NCBI GenBank assembly: GCA_016783145.1
Contig: JADHXD010000010.1
Span: forward strand, 1 to 53,667
DNA: 53,667 bases
Direction: 5' to 3'
Origin: Anaerolineae bacterium
GTDB taxonomy: Bacteria > Chloroflexota > Anaerolineae > JAFGEY01
The position numbers were made by a program, and so were the translations under genes. Shown here in pieces: positions 16,087 to 23,948 of the stretch. Below the pieces are notes generated by a model. It did no database searches. It saw nothing but the letters and a program-made list of their open reading frames with translations, and was not told the DNA's origin. The stretch's first letter is position 1. Each line of letters begins with the position of its first letter.

Positions 16087-16363
16087 CCCGAACAGTACGG
16101 CTGTTGCATTGTCGCTTGACTTGACTGGGGAGTGCCGCATCCGATGCGGCACGGTGCGCCAGTAAGCAGGGCGCATCGGGGGATGCGCCCTCCTCGGACT
16201 TTGCAACAGCCGTACCCGAACAGTATGGCTGCTGCATTGTCCCTTGACTTGACTGAGGAGCGGAGCATCCCCTGATGCGGAGCGGTCTTCGTCGATGCCG
16301 TTCGCATCTGGGGACACATGTGTCACTCCTCGGACTTTGCTACAGCCGTACCCGAACAGTATG
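16087..16363. repeat. Two tandem ~130-bp repeat units with internal hairpins
   Basis: CCCGAACAGTA(C/T)G occurs at 16087, 16215 and 16351, framing two units of 128 and 136 bp. Each begins with a variant of GGCTGTTGCATTGTC and CTTGACTTGACTG, and ends with CTCCTCGGACTTTGC(A/T)ACAGCCGTA. In unit 1 the ends are inverted copies (TACGGCTGTTGCA against TGCAACAGCCGTA). The middles differ: unit 1 holds two strong hairpins (GTGCCGCATC/GATGCGGCAC and GGGCGCATC/GATGCGCCC), while unit 2 is partly similar. No reading frame is evident. It could be a short non-autonomous mobile element or a repeated RNA. The last unit abuts the promoter of the first MpsC-like gene. Confidence 0.8.
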
Positions 16364-16368
16364 TGCTA

Positions 16369-16397
16369 TTGATCTTTACACATGGATGTAGTATACT
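16369..16397 (+). promoter_or_regulatory. Sigma-70 promoter of the first MpsC-like gene
   Basis: TTGATC (16369-16374) and TATACT (16392-16397) have a 17-bp spacer. The start should be near 16404, leaving a short leader of about 37 nt before the ATG at 16441. Confidence 0.75.
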
Positions 16398-16440
16398 GAG
16401 TCCACACTCACAACAGAAACCTGACAACCCTCTGACCGAG

Positions 16441-16824
16441 ATGGTGGATATGTCTCTTTCACAAACCAAAGGTCAGCTAGAGGCCAAGATTGCCACTGCC
16501 ATCACCCAATTCGAGCGGGAGCATATAGGACGTGGCCCTCAAGAGGTCCGTGTTTGGATCCTCCAGGACATGATCTTGGTGCGCATGAAGAGAGTTCTTA
16601 CCCCCGCCGAGCAGAAACTGGCCCGGGATCGAGAGGGACATCGTCTGATCAAAGAAGTACGCCAGCAGTTGATCGAAGGTTCTCGTTCCATACTCGATGA
16701 GATGATCCTGCATCTCACAGAGATGTCGGTGGTCAGTTTGCACTGCGACATCAGCATCAAGACAGGCGAACGGATCATCGTCTTTACCCTGGCCGAGGAC
16801 CTGGAGTCCAAGTTCAGAGCGTAG
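16441..16824 (+). CDS. MpsC/DUF2294 family protein, first copy
   Basis: This is a 127-residue soluble protein of the DUF2294 (MpsC) family. The family block is clear: GPQEVRVWILQDMILVRMKR, then VLTPAEQKLARDREGHRLIKEVR, and SVVSLHCDISIKTGERIIVFTL at the end. In Staphylococcus, MpsC is linked genetically to the membrane-potential system MpsAB; elsewhere the family is uncharacterised. A related protein follows 240 bp downstream. Start choice is between ATG 16441 and ATG 16450, and neither has a strong ribosome site. No transmembrane helix is present. The function here is not established. Confidence 0.82.
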   Translation: MVDMSLSQTKGQLEAKIATAITQFEREHIGRGPQEVRVWILQDMILVRMKRVLTPAEQKLARDREGHRLIKEVRQQLIEGSRSILDEMILHLTEMSVVSLHCDISIKTGERIIVFTLAEDLESKFRA

Positions 16825-16874
16825 AATACTGTATCGTGTCAAATCAGGTAAGGACTCTCCAAGGGCACACGTGT

Positions 16875-16903
16875 TTGACGAGGAGAGAAATCCGTTCTAC
16901 ACT
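16875..16903 (+). promoter_or_regulatory. Sigma-70 promoter of leader RNA copy 2
   Basis: TTGACG (16875-16880) and TACACT (16898-16903) are spaced by 17 bp. The start is expected near 16910, just before the conserved leader sequence, the same arrangement as at copy 1. Confidence 0.8.
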
Positions 16904-16917
16904 CTCTACAAGCTGAA

Positions 16918-17035
16918 TAGAGCATAGTTTGGTAGACAAGGCGGAAGGCAAGCTCTTGACACAAGAGCAGGCCAGCCGCAAAGTAGGCCAACACCACATC
17001 ACCCCACGGGGGTGATGTGGTGTTGGCCCTTTTTG
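16918..17035 (+). ncRNA. Structured leader RNA, copy 2 (unrecognised class)
   Basis: This is the same RNA as 13101-13216, in front of the second MpsC-like gene. The fold is cleaner here. GCGG (16941-16944) pairs with CCGC (16976-16979), GGC (16947-16949) with GCC (16971-16973), and GCTCTTG (16952-16958) with CAAGAGC (16962-16968). The stems are separated by two symmetric AA/AG internal loops. Between copies the inner stem changes length and the middle stem changes sequence while pairing is largely kept, as expected of a selected RNA fold. GGCC at 16970-16973 could instead pair with the terminator arm at 16986-16989. Ligand or protein partner unknown. Confidence 0.75.
16986..17035 (+). terminator. 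Intrinsic terminator of leader RNA copy 2
   Basis: A perfect 20-bp stem (left arm 16986-17005, right arm 17009-17028) with loop ACG is followed by CTTTTT (17029-17034). It is one of the strongest terminators in the window, yet it sits upstream of the gene, so it must be an attenuator or mark the end of a small RNA. Confidence 0.92.
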
Positions 17036-17068
17036 TTTGCACGCCCAGATGATAAGAGGTGCAACGTG

Positions 17069-17413
17069 ATGGCGACGATTGATAACCAAGACTTGTGCGC
17101 AGACTTGGCACAGGCCCTGCAGGAGTTCTGGGAAGACTACACGGGAGTCCGTCCTGTCCGCGTCCGAGTAGTAGCCGACGAGCAGACTGTTGCTGTGTGC
17201 CTGGAGCAAGTCCTGACCCCCGCCGAACGGGAAATGGCCAGCACCCAGGATGGACGCGAGTTGCTGCGGGAGTTGGAGGAACGTGTTTTGGAGCAGGCCA
17301 AACCCTACCTCCAGCAGTTGATAGAAGGAGCTATGCAGCAGGAAGGCATCCTGGGTGAAGTCCATCTGGATGTGACAAAAGGAGACGTTCTGGGATTCTT
17401 CCGGTCGGCGTGA
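17069..17413 (+). CDS. MpsC/DUF2294 family protein, second copy
   Basis: This 114-residue paralogue of the protein at 16441 has the same order of blocks: GVRPVRVRVVADEQTVAVCL, VLTPAEREMASTQDGRELLRELEE and GILGEVHLDVTKGDVLGFF. It starts at ATG 17069, behind AGAGGTG in the sequence shared with leader copy 1. Its transcription should depend on read-through of the leader terminator, so unlike its neighbour it is under attenuation control. The sequence is acidic and soluble. The two copies have diverged strongly, which suggests separate roles or partners. Biochemical activity is unknown. Confidence 0.78.
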   Translation: MATIDNQDLCADLAQALQEFWEDYTGVRPVRVRVVADEQTVAVCLEQVLTPAEREMASTQDGRELLRELEERVLEQAKPYLQQLIEGAMQQEGILGEVHLDVTKGDVLGFFRSA

Positions 17414-17551
17414 ACGGCCTGTCTTTCTCCTTCTACCAGCCCACAAGATCACGGTTGAAAGCCGTGAATTGAGGATGACTTTGGCCGTTCAAGACGAGAG
17501 CGGTTAGCATACATGAGTGGGGAATTCGGCCTAAACCTCGCGGGGAGTGAT

Positions 17552-17671
17552 ATGGAAGCGCTAGCAGCACTTGTGATCGTATTGGTGGCAGTTGCGTATT
17601 CTGTGACGCGTCTCATTGTGCTCAGCAACATAGCACGACTCGGCAAAGAGCAAGAAGGGAAAGAGAAATGA
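17552..17671 (+). CDS. Small single-pass membrane protein, 39 residues
   Basis: ATG 17552 follows GGGGAG and opens a 39-codon frame: one hydrophobic helix (residues 4-27, containing LVIVLVAVAYSV) and a charged C-terminal tail (GKEQEGKEK). Its stop overlaps the next start as ATGA, so translation of the two is probably coupled, which supports it as a real gene. No known family was recognised. Confidence 0.65.
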   Translation: MEALAALVIVLVAVAYSVTRLIVLSNIARLGKEQEGKEK

Positions 17672-17913
17672 GAAGGAAAGTGCAGTGGCGTGACTTGACC
17701 CACGTCCAGCGGGTTGCCGTGCTGCTGGCGAGTATGCTCCAGGTCGCACTAACGGTGACAGCACTCCGTGACATCCACCAGCGTTCAGCAGACGAGATCA
17801 ACGGCAGCAAGTGGATGTGGACCGCAGCAGCATTCATCAACTTTGTCGGGCCGACTTCCTACTTTATGTTCGGACGTAAGCAGGGCCAAGCCATGAACCC
17901 TGCGATAGAGTAG
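17668..17913 (+). CDS. Small membrane protein, PLD-nuclease N-terminal-like (PLDc_N)
   Basis: This is an 81-residue protein with two hydrophobic segments (about 18-36 and 50-68). The layout WRDLTHVQRVAVLLASMLQV, a short basic loop, then KWMWTAAAFINFVGPTSYFMFGRK matches the PLDc_N module, which ends in a GP-xx-YFxFGRK motif. Stand-alone versions are common membrane proteins of unknown role, often near transporters. It is coupled to the 39-residue gene through ATGA and is followed by a NuoL-like membrane protein. Confidence 0.7.
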   Translation: MRRKVQWRDLTHVQRVAVLLASMLQVALTVTALRDIHQRSADEINGSKWMWTAAAFINFVGPTSYFMFGRKQGQAMNPAIE

Positions 17914-17943
17914 CCAACGCGGTTGAGTAGGCAAGCGTAGCCT

Positions 17944-18898
17944 ATGATCTCCTTCACCCTTGGCATCCTCTATGCTTTATCCACCGCCGGCATCCTGTAC
18001 TTTGCTAGCCAGTTCCTGGCGCAAAATCGCGGCCAGCTTGTTCGGTCTGGGCGGCCTGGCAACGACGGCACTCGCTTTGCTGACAACCTGGTGGATGCGG
18101 GAAACAAGCACCAGCTCGCTCGCGCCATCTATGGCCGAGGTTGCCTCCTGGCTGATGGTCGGATGGGCCGTGCGTTCCACGTGGCGGCTTCTATCTACTC
18201 CCCAGGGCATCCCGGAACCTCAGTTTTCCGAATCCAGGCCGGGAATTCACTGGGCACGGTGGGCGACGATGGGCGTGTTGGCCTGCGGCATGTTGGCTGT
18301 CGGGTCGGCCTGGGAACCGTTGATCCGCCATTTGTCTGCCGTTAGCCAGATGTCGCTGCCGACCCTCCCCACCCAGGGACGTTCTGCGACAGCCGCGCCG
18401 TCGCTACTGGCAGCCCTGGTTATGACAGGTGGGATGTGGTTGCGCCAACGATGGAACGGGCAACGTTATCGGCAACCGGAGGGAAATCCTCCTGCTTTGT
18501 CGGGACAGACGGAATACGGGCTGGGAGAAGGATTGGCCCGGGCAGCACAGGCGCTGCAGGCTGTGGTTGCCTTTGGCACTCAAGAACGCATCCTCGCGCT
18601 GGTCGTGCGCGCCGCGATCGGCGGCATGCAATGGACATATCGTATCGTGGAAAAGCGGCTCCTGGAAGACTCCTTGTACGGCCTCGGGCAGGTTGTGGTC
18701 GGCGCCGGGAGGATCACCTACCGCATTGTGGAACACGAAGGCCTGGAAGGCATCTTGCGCCGGACTGCCCGGGCCATCCTGGCGTTGAGCCGTGGCTTGC
18801 AGCGCCTGCACACCGGGAGACTGCGGCACAACGTTCTGTGGGTAGCAGCCAGCCTTATATTTGCCGTTCTGGCTTTAACCTTGTGCGGGCAGCGCTAG
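17944..18898 (+). CDS. Membrane protein resembling the NuoL/MrpA C-terminus; possible frameshift
   Basis: The main frame (about 310 residues to 18898) has hydrophobic helices near residues 25-45, 60-75 and 100-120 and ends like the C-terminus of NuoL/MrpA-type antiporter subunits (EGLEGILRRTARAILALSRG, then LHTGRLRHNVLWVAASLIF). The proton-channel core helices are absent. The best-looking N-terminal helix (MISFTLGILYALSTAGILYF from ATG 17944) is in another frame and would join the main frame only through a shift near 18015-18025. Without it the protein would start at TTG 17960 or ATG 17972. It may be a decayed or specialised relative. MpsA partners of MpsC are NuoL-like, which makes the location notable. 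Confidence 0.5.
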
Positions 18899-18921
18899 AG
18901 GAACTCTGAGAGGGAAGAGAG

Positions 18922-19539
18922 ATGGAGATTCCAGTGAAGGCCAAAGTGTCCTGCGCCGAAGGTCCCTGGGGTTGTTCCACTTGTGTCATTATCGACCCTG
19001 CGACTCAACGAGTGACGCACCTGGCGGTCATGGCCAAGGGTGCACCGTACATTGAACGTCTGGTGCCGATAGAGATGGTGGTGGAAGCAACTCCCGGTTC
19101 GATCCGGCTGTGCTGCACCAGGAACGAGCTGACAGGGATGGAGCTTTTCGTCGAGGCCACATGCGTTGAAGTAAACCCATACGCTTACCATCTGTTGCTG
19201 GGCCAGCACCTGGACGATGAGTGCTTGCTGTATCCCCGCTACGTACAGTTTCAGCACAAACGCGTTCCGACGGGCGCGGTGGCCCTATGCCAGAGCGCTC
19301 GGGCAAAAGTCGTCAACAAGATCGTGGGGCGGGTAGACCGTTTCGTGGTAGACTCGGTAGACGGGCACATCACCCACCTGGTGCTGCGCAAAGGGCCTCC
19401 GTGGCGGCGGAAAAACGTGACCGTTCCCGTCGCTCAGATCGAGAGTATTGGCGAGAATACCGTCCATCTGAAACTGGACAGAATCAGCGTTGAGGCCATT
19501 CGCCACAAAGAAATCCCGAGTCACTGCAAAAAGTGTTAG
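18922..19539 (+). CDS. PRC-barrel-like protein, two domains
   Basis: This is a 205-residue soluble protein. Two beta-rich halves (about residues 1-90 and 115-200) each look like a PRC-barrel module: VKAKVSCAEGPWGCSTCVII with VTHLAVMAKG, then NKIVGRVDRFVVDSVDGHIT with LVLRKGPPWRRKNVTVPVAQ. PRC barrels bind RNA, ribosomes or photosynthetic reaction centres, or sense envelope state. Nothing points to one of these. The ATG follows GAGAGGGAAGAGAG, 23 bp after the previous stop, so it probably belongs to the same transcript. Confidence 0.72.
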   Translation: MEIPVKAKVSCAEGPWGCSTCVIIDPATQRVTHLAVMAKGAPYIERLVPIEMVVEATPGSIRLCCTRNELTGMELFVEATCVEVNPYAYHLLLGQHLDDECLLYPRYVQFQHKRVPTGAVALCQSARAKVVNKIVGRVDRFVVDSVDGHITHLVLRKGPPWRRKNVTVPVAQIESIGENTVHLKLDRISVEAIRHKEIPSHCKKC

Positions 19540-19841
19540 AAATGCATTAACACCACGTGAAAGCGTTCAGGGGGGTTCTCCCGGCAAATTCAAATGGATT
19601 TCCAATGGTGTTCCAGTAGCATTACCAATGTGAATGTGCTATAATAGGGTTATGAGCCAGACAGGCAGAACGAATCAAGGGGAATTCCACGAACGGCACG
19701 GCTCAGGTCAGATTGCGCTTTTGTAGGACGCATTGTAGCAAGGCAGGGGCAAAAAATAGCGTGCCAGTCTGAATCGGGCGACAGGTGGATCAGACTTTAG
19801 TTTTGACTTGATGACCTTGAGTTTGGGACAAGGAGGGAGCG
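19540..19841. other. Gap with an extended -10 promoter
   Basis: TGCTATAAT (19637-19645) is an extended -10 element without a good -35 box; it could start the nfeD operon about 190 nt upstream of its ATG. A 24-codon frame from 19652 has no ribosome site and is not called. Nothing else is seen. Confidence 0.5.
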
Positions 19842-21194
19842 ATGAAGCGCCTACTCGGTCTGACGCTACTGGCACTCTTTTTGCTGATCGATCTGCCGGC
19901 TATGGCACAGCCGGGCGAGGGACCGGTCGTCGTCATCGAGGTGCAGGGGGTGATCAACCCGCTCACGGCGCAGTATCTCGACCGCACGTTGCGTTTTGCC
20001 GGGCAACGGTCGGCGCAGATGGTTGTGCTGGTGCTCGACACACCCGGCGGCCTAGAGTCTGCGATGCGGGAGATGGTGCAGGCCCTGCTCGAGTCGCCGC
20101 TGCCGACGGTGGTCTATGTCGCGCCGCGCGCCGCGCGGGCAACATCGGCCGGCATGTTCATCACCCTAGCCGCCAATGTGGCGGCGATGGCCCCGGCCAC
20201 GCACATCGGCGCGGCCCATCCCGTCCCCCTGGGGGGTGAGGTCGAGATCGGCGAGGCGATGGAGGAAAAGATGACCAGCGATGCGGCGGCGCTGGTGCGC
20301 AGCGTGGCCACCACACGCGGGCGCAACGCGGGATGGGCCGAGCGCGCCGTGCGCGAGAATCTCTCCGTCACCGCCGACGAAGCATTGGAGCAGGGCATCA
20401 TTGACCTGATCGCCCACGACCTCGACGACCTGCTACGCCAACTGGATGGGCGCAGCGTGACGATGGCGGGAGAGACGATCGTGTTGCATACCGCGGGCGC
20501 GCCGGTGGAGCGCCATCCTATGAACCTGATCGAGCGTTTCATGCACATCATCAGCGACCCCAACGTCGCCTATCTGCTGCTCTCCATCGGCACCCTCTGC
20601 CTGATGGCCGAGCTGTCCGACCCGGGACTGAGTGTGCCCGGGATCGCCAGTGTCGCCTGCTATATCCTGGCCTTTATGGCCCTGGGCAGCCTGCCCGTCA
20701 ACTGGGCAGGTGTGGCGCTGCTGGCGCTGGCGGCCGTGTTCTTTGCTGTCGGGCTGTTCACAGAGACGGAGGCCATCGTGACCGCCACCGGGTTGGTGCC
20801 CTTTATCCTGGGCTCGCTGCTGCTCTTTTCCCCCTTTACCCCCACCTCTCCCGCCGCGCCTGACCTGCGCGTGAGCCCGTGGCTGATCGGCGTCATGTCG
20901 CTGGGTATCCTGGCCTTCAGTTTCCTGGTGCTGCGGGCCATCATCGCCGCCAACCGCCTGCCGCCCCAGTCCGGCGCGGAGCGTCTGGTGGGGCGGCGCG
21001 GTGTCGCCTGCACCGACCTGACGCCAGAGGGGCAGGTGCGCGTCGAACTGGAGGACTGGAGCGCCGTGGCCGTCAAAGAGACGATCCAGGCCGGAGAGCC
21101 GATACAGGTCGTTGACCTCGCCGGTGTACGGCTGCGCGTCGCACGGATTGAACCCAAAGAAAGAGATCAAGAAAACCGAGGAGGTACACAATGA
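19842..21194 (+). CDS. nfeD: NfeD-type membrane serine protease (ClpP-class)
   Basis: This is a 450-residue protein. A signal peptide (residues 1-22) is followed by a ClpP-class protease domain (about 25-210) with LVLDTPGG and the catalytic serine in TSAGMF. Then come four or five membrane helices (about 230-370) and a C-terminal OB-fold domain (about 380-440). This is the long NfeD type (1510-N relatives), which cleaves stomatin-like proteins. The partner stomatin gene follows with an ATGA overlap, the usual pairing. The ATG at 19842 is preceded by AAGGAGGGA. Confidence 0.88.
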   Translation: MKRLLGLTLLALFLLIDLPAMAQPGEGPVVVIEVQGVINPLTAQYLDRTLRFAGQRSAQMVVLVLDTPGGLESAMREMVQALLESPLPTVVYVAPRAARATSAGMFITLAANVAAMAPATHIGAAHPVPLGGEVEIGEAMEEKMTSDAAALVRSVATTRGRNAGWAERAVRENLSVTADEALEQGIIDLIAHDLDDLLRQLDGRSVTMAGETIVLHTAGAPVERHPMNLIERFMHIISDPNVAYLLLSIGTLCLMAELSDPGLSVPGIASVACYILAFMALGSLPVNWAGVALLALAAVFFAVGLFTETEAIVTATGLVPFILGSLLLFSPFTPTSPAAPDLRVSPWLIGVMSLGILAFSFLVLRAIIAANRLPPQSGAERLVGRRGVACTDLTPEGQVRVELEDWSAVAVKETIQAGEPIQVVDLAGVRLRVARIEPKERDQENRGGTQ

Positions 21195-22108
21195 TGACGG
21201 GAACTGTGCTTGTGACTGCATTGCTGTTGCTGCTGGGCGTAGTCTTGCTGGTGATGGCGGTGCGCATCGTGCCGGAATACCGCCGGCTGGTCGTCTTCCG
21301 GCTGGGACGCTGCATCGGTGCCAAAGGGCCAGGGCTGATCTTTCTGATCCCCTTCGTGGACAACGGAAGGGTGGTTGACCTGCGTGAAGTCTTTTTCGAC
21401 GTGCCACCCCAGACCTGCATCACCGCCGACAACGCCTCGGTTTCGATCGACTTTCTGGTCTACGACAAGGTCATCGATCCGGTGCGCAGTGTGCTAGAAG
21501 TGGAGAACTTTACCGGCGCAGCACGCGGGCTGGCCATCACCACGCTGCGGGCGGTGGTCGGCGCGATGGTGCTGGACGACGTGCTCTCCAAGCGGGACGA
21601 GATCAACAAAGTCCTGCACGAAAAGCTGGACACGGTCACCGACCGCTGGGGCATCCGGGTGATGGCGGTCGAGATCCGTGAGGTCATCCCGCCGCGTGCT
21701 ATTGAGGAGGCCATGACCCGCCAGATGGCGGCCGAGCGGATCCGGCGCGCGACGGTGACGGAGGCCGATGGCAAGCGGGAGGCGGCGGTCATGGTGGCCG
21801 AAGGTGAGAGGCAGGCGATCATCCTGCGCGCCGAGGGAGAGCGGCAGTCGACCATCCTCCAGTCCGAGGGCGACCGGCAGGCGGCCATCCTGCGCGCTGA
21901 GGGATTCGCGCTGGCGCTCGACGAGATTTTCAAGGTGGCGCAGGGAGTTGATAGCAAGACGCTGACGCTGCAGTACCTGGAGGCGCTCAAGGTGCTGGGC
22001 GCGGGGGCGGCGACAAAGTTTGTCATCCCAATGGAATTTGTCAACCTGACACAGTCGCTGGTCTCCCACGCCGGCCAGGCGCTGGCGGAGGTACCACCCC
22101 AAAGCTGA
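21191..22108 (+). CDS. Slipin / stomatin-like SPFH protein
   Basis: This 305-residue membrane-anchored SPFH protein has an N-terminal helix (residues 4-25). The SPFH domain follows, with VPEYRRLVVFRLGRCIGAKG near residue 28. A heptad-like region (about 190-240) repeats AEGERQAIILRAEGERQ, and a short C-terminal tail ends it. Such proteins form rings or microdomains in the membrane and are substrates or regulators of NfeD proteases. It overlaps nfeD by four bases (ATGA), so the two are cotranslated. It is not an HflK/HflC pair, since only one SPFH gene is present. Confidence 0.92.
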   Translation: MMTGTVLVTALLLLLGVVLLVMAVRIVPEYRRLVVFRLGRCIGAKGPGLIFLIPFVDNGRVVDLREVFFDVPPQTCITADNASVSIDFLVYDKVIDPVRSVLEVENFTGAARGLAITTLRAVVGAMVLDDVLSKRDEINKVLHEKLDTVTDRWGIRVMAVEIREVIPPRAIEEAMTRQMAAERIRRATVTEADGKREAAVMVAEGERQAIILRAEGERQSTILQSEGDRQAAILRAEGFALALDEIFKVAQGVDSKTLTLQYLEALKVLGAGAATKFVIPMEFVNLTQSLVSHAGQALAEVPPQS

Positions 22109-22427
22109 TGGCCCGCGCTGTATGCGGCGAGGTGCTGCGCGCGGCGATGGGTGAAGACAGGTTAGCTGCGGCATCCTTCGACCTGGCTGTGTGGGTGGGG
22201 TCCGCTGCCGTGCGGTTTGGACTGGCCGTATGGATGCTGGCCCGACGGGTGGCATAAGACTTTTCCGCGCTCCCGTCTGGTTGGGCGGTGCGGACAGCGG
22301 CCTGGAGGGGGGGACGCACTTTCGGGCCGTGAGCAGGGCAACCGCATCTTTTGGTCATAGAGCTCCTGCAGCGTCTCGATAGATGCAGTCGCCAAGCTCT
22401 CTTTTGCAGCTTGGCGGCGTTGCCAAT
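22109..22427. other. Gene-free region with nested inverted repeats
   Basis: No supported gene. Near the right edge TCGATAGAT (22377-22385) pairs with ATCTATCGA (22427-22435), and inside it CGCCAAGCT (22390-22398) pairs with AGCTTGGCG (22408-22416). This double hairpin lies between the convergent slipin and minus-strand genes and could be a bidirectional transcription end, although no long T-run follows. Confidence 0.55.
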
Positions 22428-23910
22428 CTATCGATTTAGCGGAGGATCAGCCGCAGCAAAGCAAATGCCAGGATGGCTATCACGCTTAGCGCCGGGGCGA
22501 GCAGAAGGCCCATGCCCCAGAAAAGAGGCCCCAGCCCAAGAATGGGACGCCTGTAGATCGGTCGTACTCGAAAGCTCGATCGTGGTCGAAAGGCCGGACC
22601 GCGAAAGCCGCCCAGTCCTCCACCTCTCATTCATCTCACTGTATTCACCTCCTTGCTGCGACCGGCTGCTCTGGACTGCGTTCGTCGCAGGTTGTGCCGG
22701 TGTCTCTGTCTGGCTCAGGGTCTCTCCCTGAAACTGCAGTTCGTACAGTTCACGGTAAAAGCCATCGGCAGCCAACAGCGACTCGTGTGCCGACCGCGTT
22801 GCCGTGCGGCGTCCCTGCTCGACGATGCGCCCCTTGCGCAGCACCAGGATCTGATCCGCTTGCTGAATCGTCCACAGCCGATGGGCGATGACAAAGGTGG
22901 TGCGGCCGGCCCACACCTCTTGCAGTGCCTGCTGCATACGACGTTCGGTATCGGCGTCCACGCTGGATGTCGGCTCGTCGAGGATCAAGATGTGTGGATC
23001 GGTCAACAGCACGCGGGCCAGGGCGATGCGCTGCCTCTGCCCGCCGGAGAGCCGTACACCTCGCTCGCCAACCGGCGTGCCGTAGCCCAGCGGGAGGGAC
23101 TGGACAAAGTCGTGTATCTGTACCTTTTGCGCTGCCCATTCGATCTCGCTTTGGGTGGCGTGGGCACTGCCATAGGCAATGTTTTCGCCGATCGAGGCAT
23201 CAAAGAGAAAAACGGTCTGCAGGGCAATACCGACCGCCAGTCCCAGACGATCAAGATCGCCAATATCCCGATCAGCGTCAGGATGTTCCCCAGCACAATG
23301 ACCGCTGCTCGCCCAAAAAAGTTGCTCAACACGTCCACGTCGGCCGTGACCCGTGACATCAAGTCCCCGGTACGCGCCCGGTCGTAAAAAGAAAAAGAGA
23401 GCCGGCTGAGGTGTGCAAAGATGGCGTTACGGATGTCAAAGACAATTCGCTGCCCGGTGTAGGCCGTCAAGTACAGCCGCAGAAAATCGATGCCACCCTG
23501 AACCAGTGAAAGGGCCAGTAATCCGGCGGCAGCCCACCAGATGCGCTCAGTCTGTTCGCCCAGCATGAACCGGTCTACAGCCTGGCGAATGATCCACGGC
23601 GGAGCGAGTTCGATCGCCGTCGTGACCAGCAGCGCCGCCACGACCCCAAGCAAGATCCCAGTGTGCGGCTTCATATAGCGCAGCAGACGGCGCAGGATAG
23701 GCCATACGGGACCGGAGGGGCCGGGTTGTTTGCTCTTGCCGGCCTTTCCCCCGGGCGTTCGGCGCTTCCTTGACCGGCGACTTGCCCCGGACCGCGCTCC
23801 TCGCCGCGCGTTCTGCCCGGCCCCGGCCCTCGTTTGGGCATCGGCCCTTTACCTGGGGCAAGGGCTTGTTTCATCTTGGCTTTGCGATTCTCTTCTGTCA
23901 TGTCAGGCAT
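22428..23910 (-). pseudogene. ABC exporter (fused membrane and ATPase domains), internally deleted
   Basis: Three pieces of one exporter gene lie in three frames. From ATG 23910 (ribosome site GGGAGGAAA) an N-terminal tail starting MPDMTEENRKAKMKQAL runs out of frame. A transmembrane piece (MKPHTGILLGVVAALL, through FYDRARTGDLMSRVTADVD) ends near 23250. An ATPase piece resumes in another frame at QTVFLFDASIGENIAYG, with SGGQRQRIALARVLL and ILILDEPTSSVD. About half of the membrane domain and the Walker A region are missing, a loss of roughly 700 bp. It cannot encode a working exporter. It lies downstream of a MarR gene, as drug exporters often do. Confidence 0.85.
22436..22630 (-). CDS. Small hypothetical membrane protein, 64 residues
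   Basis: The frame starts at ATG 22630, with AAGGAGGTG located 17 bases upstream, which is far for a ribosome site. The N-terminal half is Gly/Arg/Pro-rich and the C-terminal half (residues 30-64) is strongly hydrophobic (LLLAPALSVIAILAFALLRL), suggesting one or two membrane helices. It overlaps the tail of the ABC exporter pseudogene in another frame. No family was recognised. Confidence 0.45.
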   Translation of the reverse strand: MRGGGLGGFRGPAFRPRSSFRVRPIYRRPILGLGPLFWGMGLLLAPALSVIAILAFALLRLILR

Positions 23911-23948
23911 GGGTTTCCTCCCCACTCGTTTCGGGTCGATCCCGCTAT

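Noticed and set aside
16918-17035. Leader RNA as a cyclic di-GMP (GEMM) riboswitch
   Set aside because: CGCAAAG and GGCAA recall GEMM, but the GAAA tetraloop, its receptor and the second arm are missing, and the order of helices differs.
19652-19726. 24-codon frame after the extended -10 element
   Set aside because: No ribosome site, no hydrophobic or conserved feature, and it would begin only a few bases after the predicted transcription start.
20433-21407. 324-codon minus-strand frame opposite nfeD
   Set aside because: It is antisense to intact nfeD and slipin genes and has no recognisable domain.
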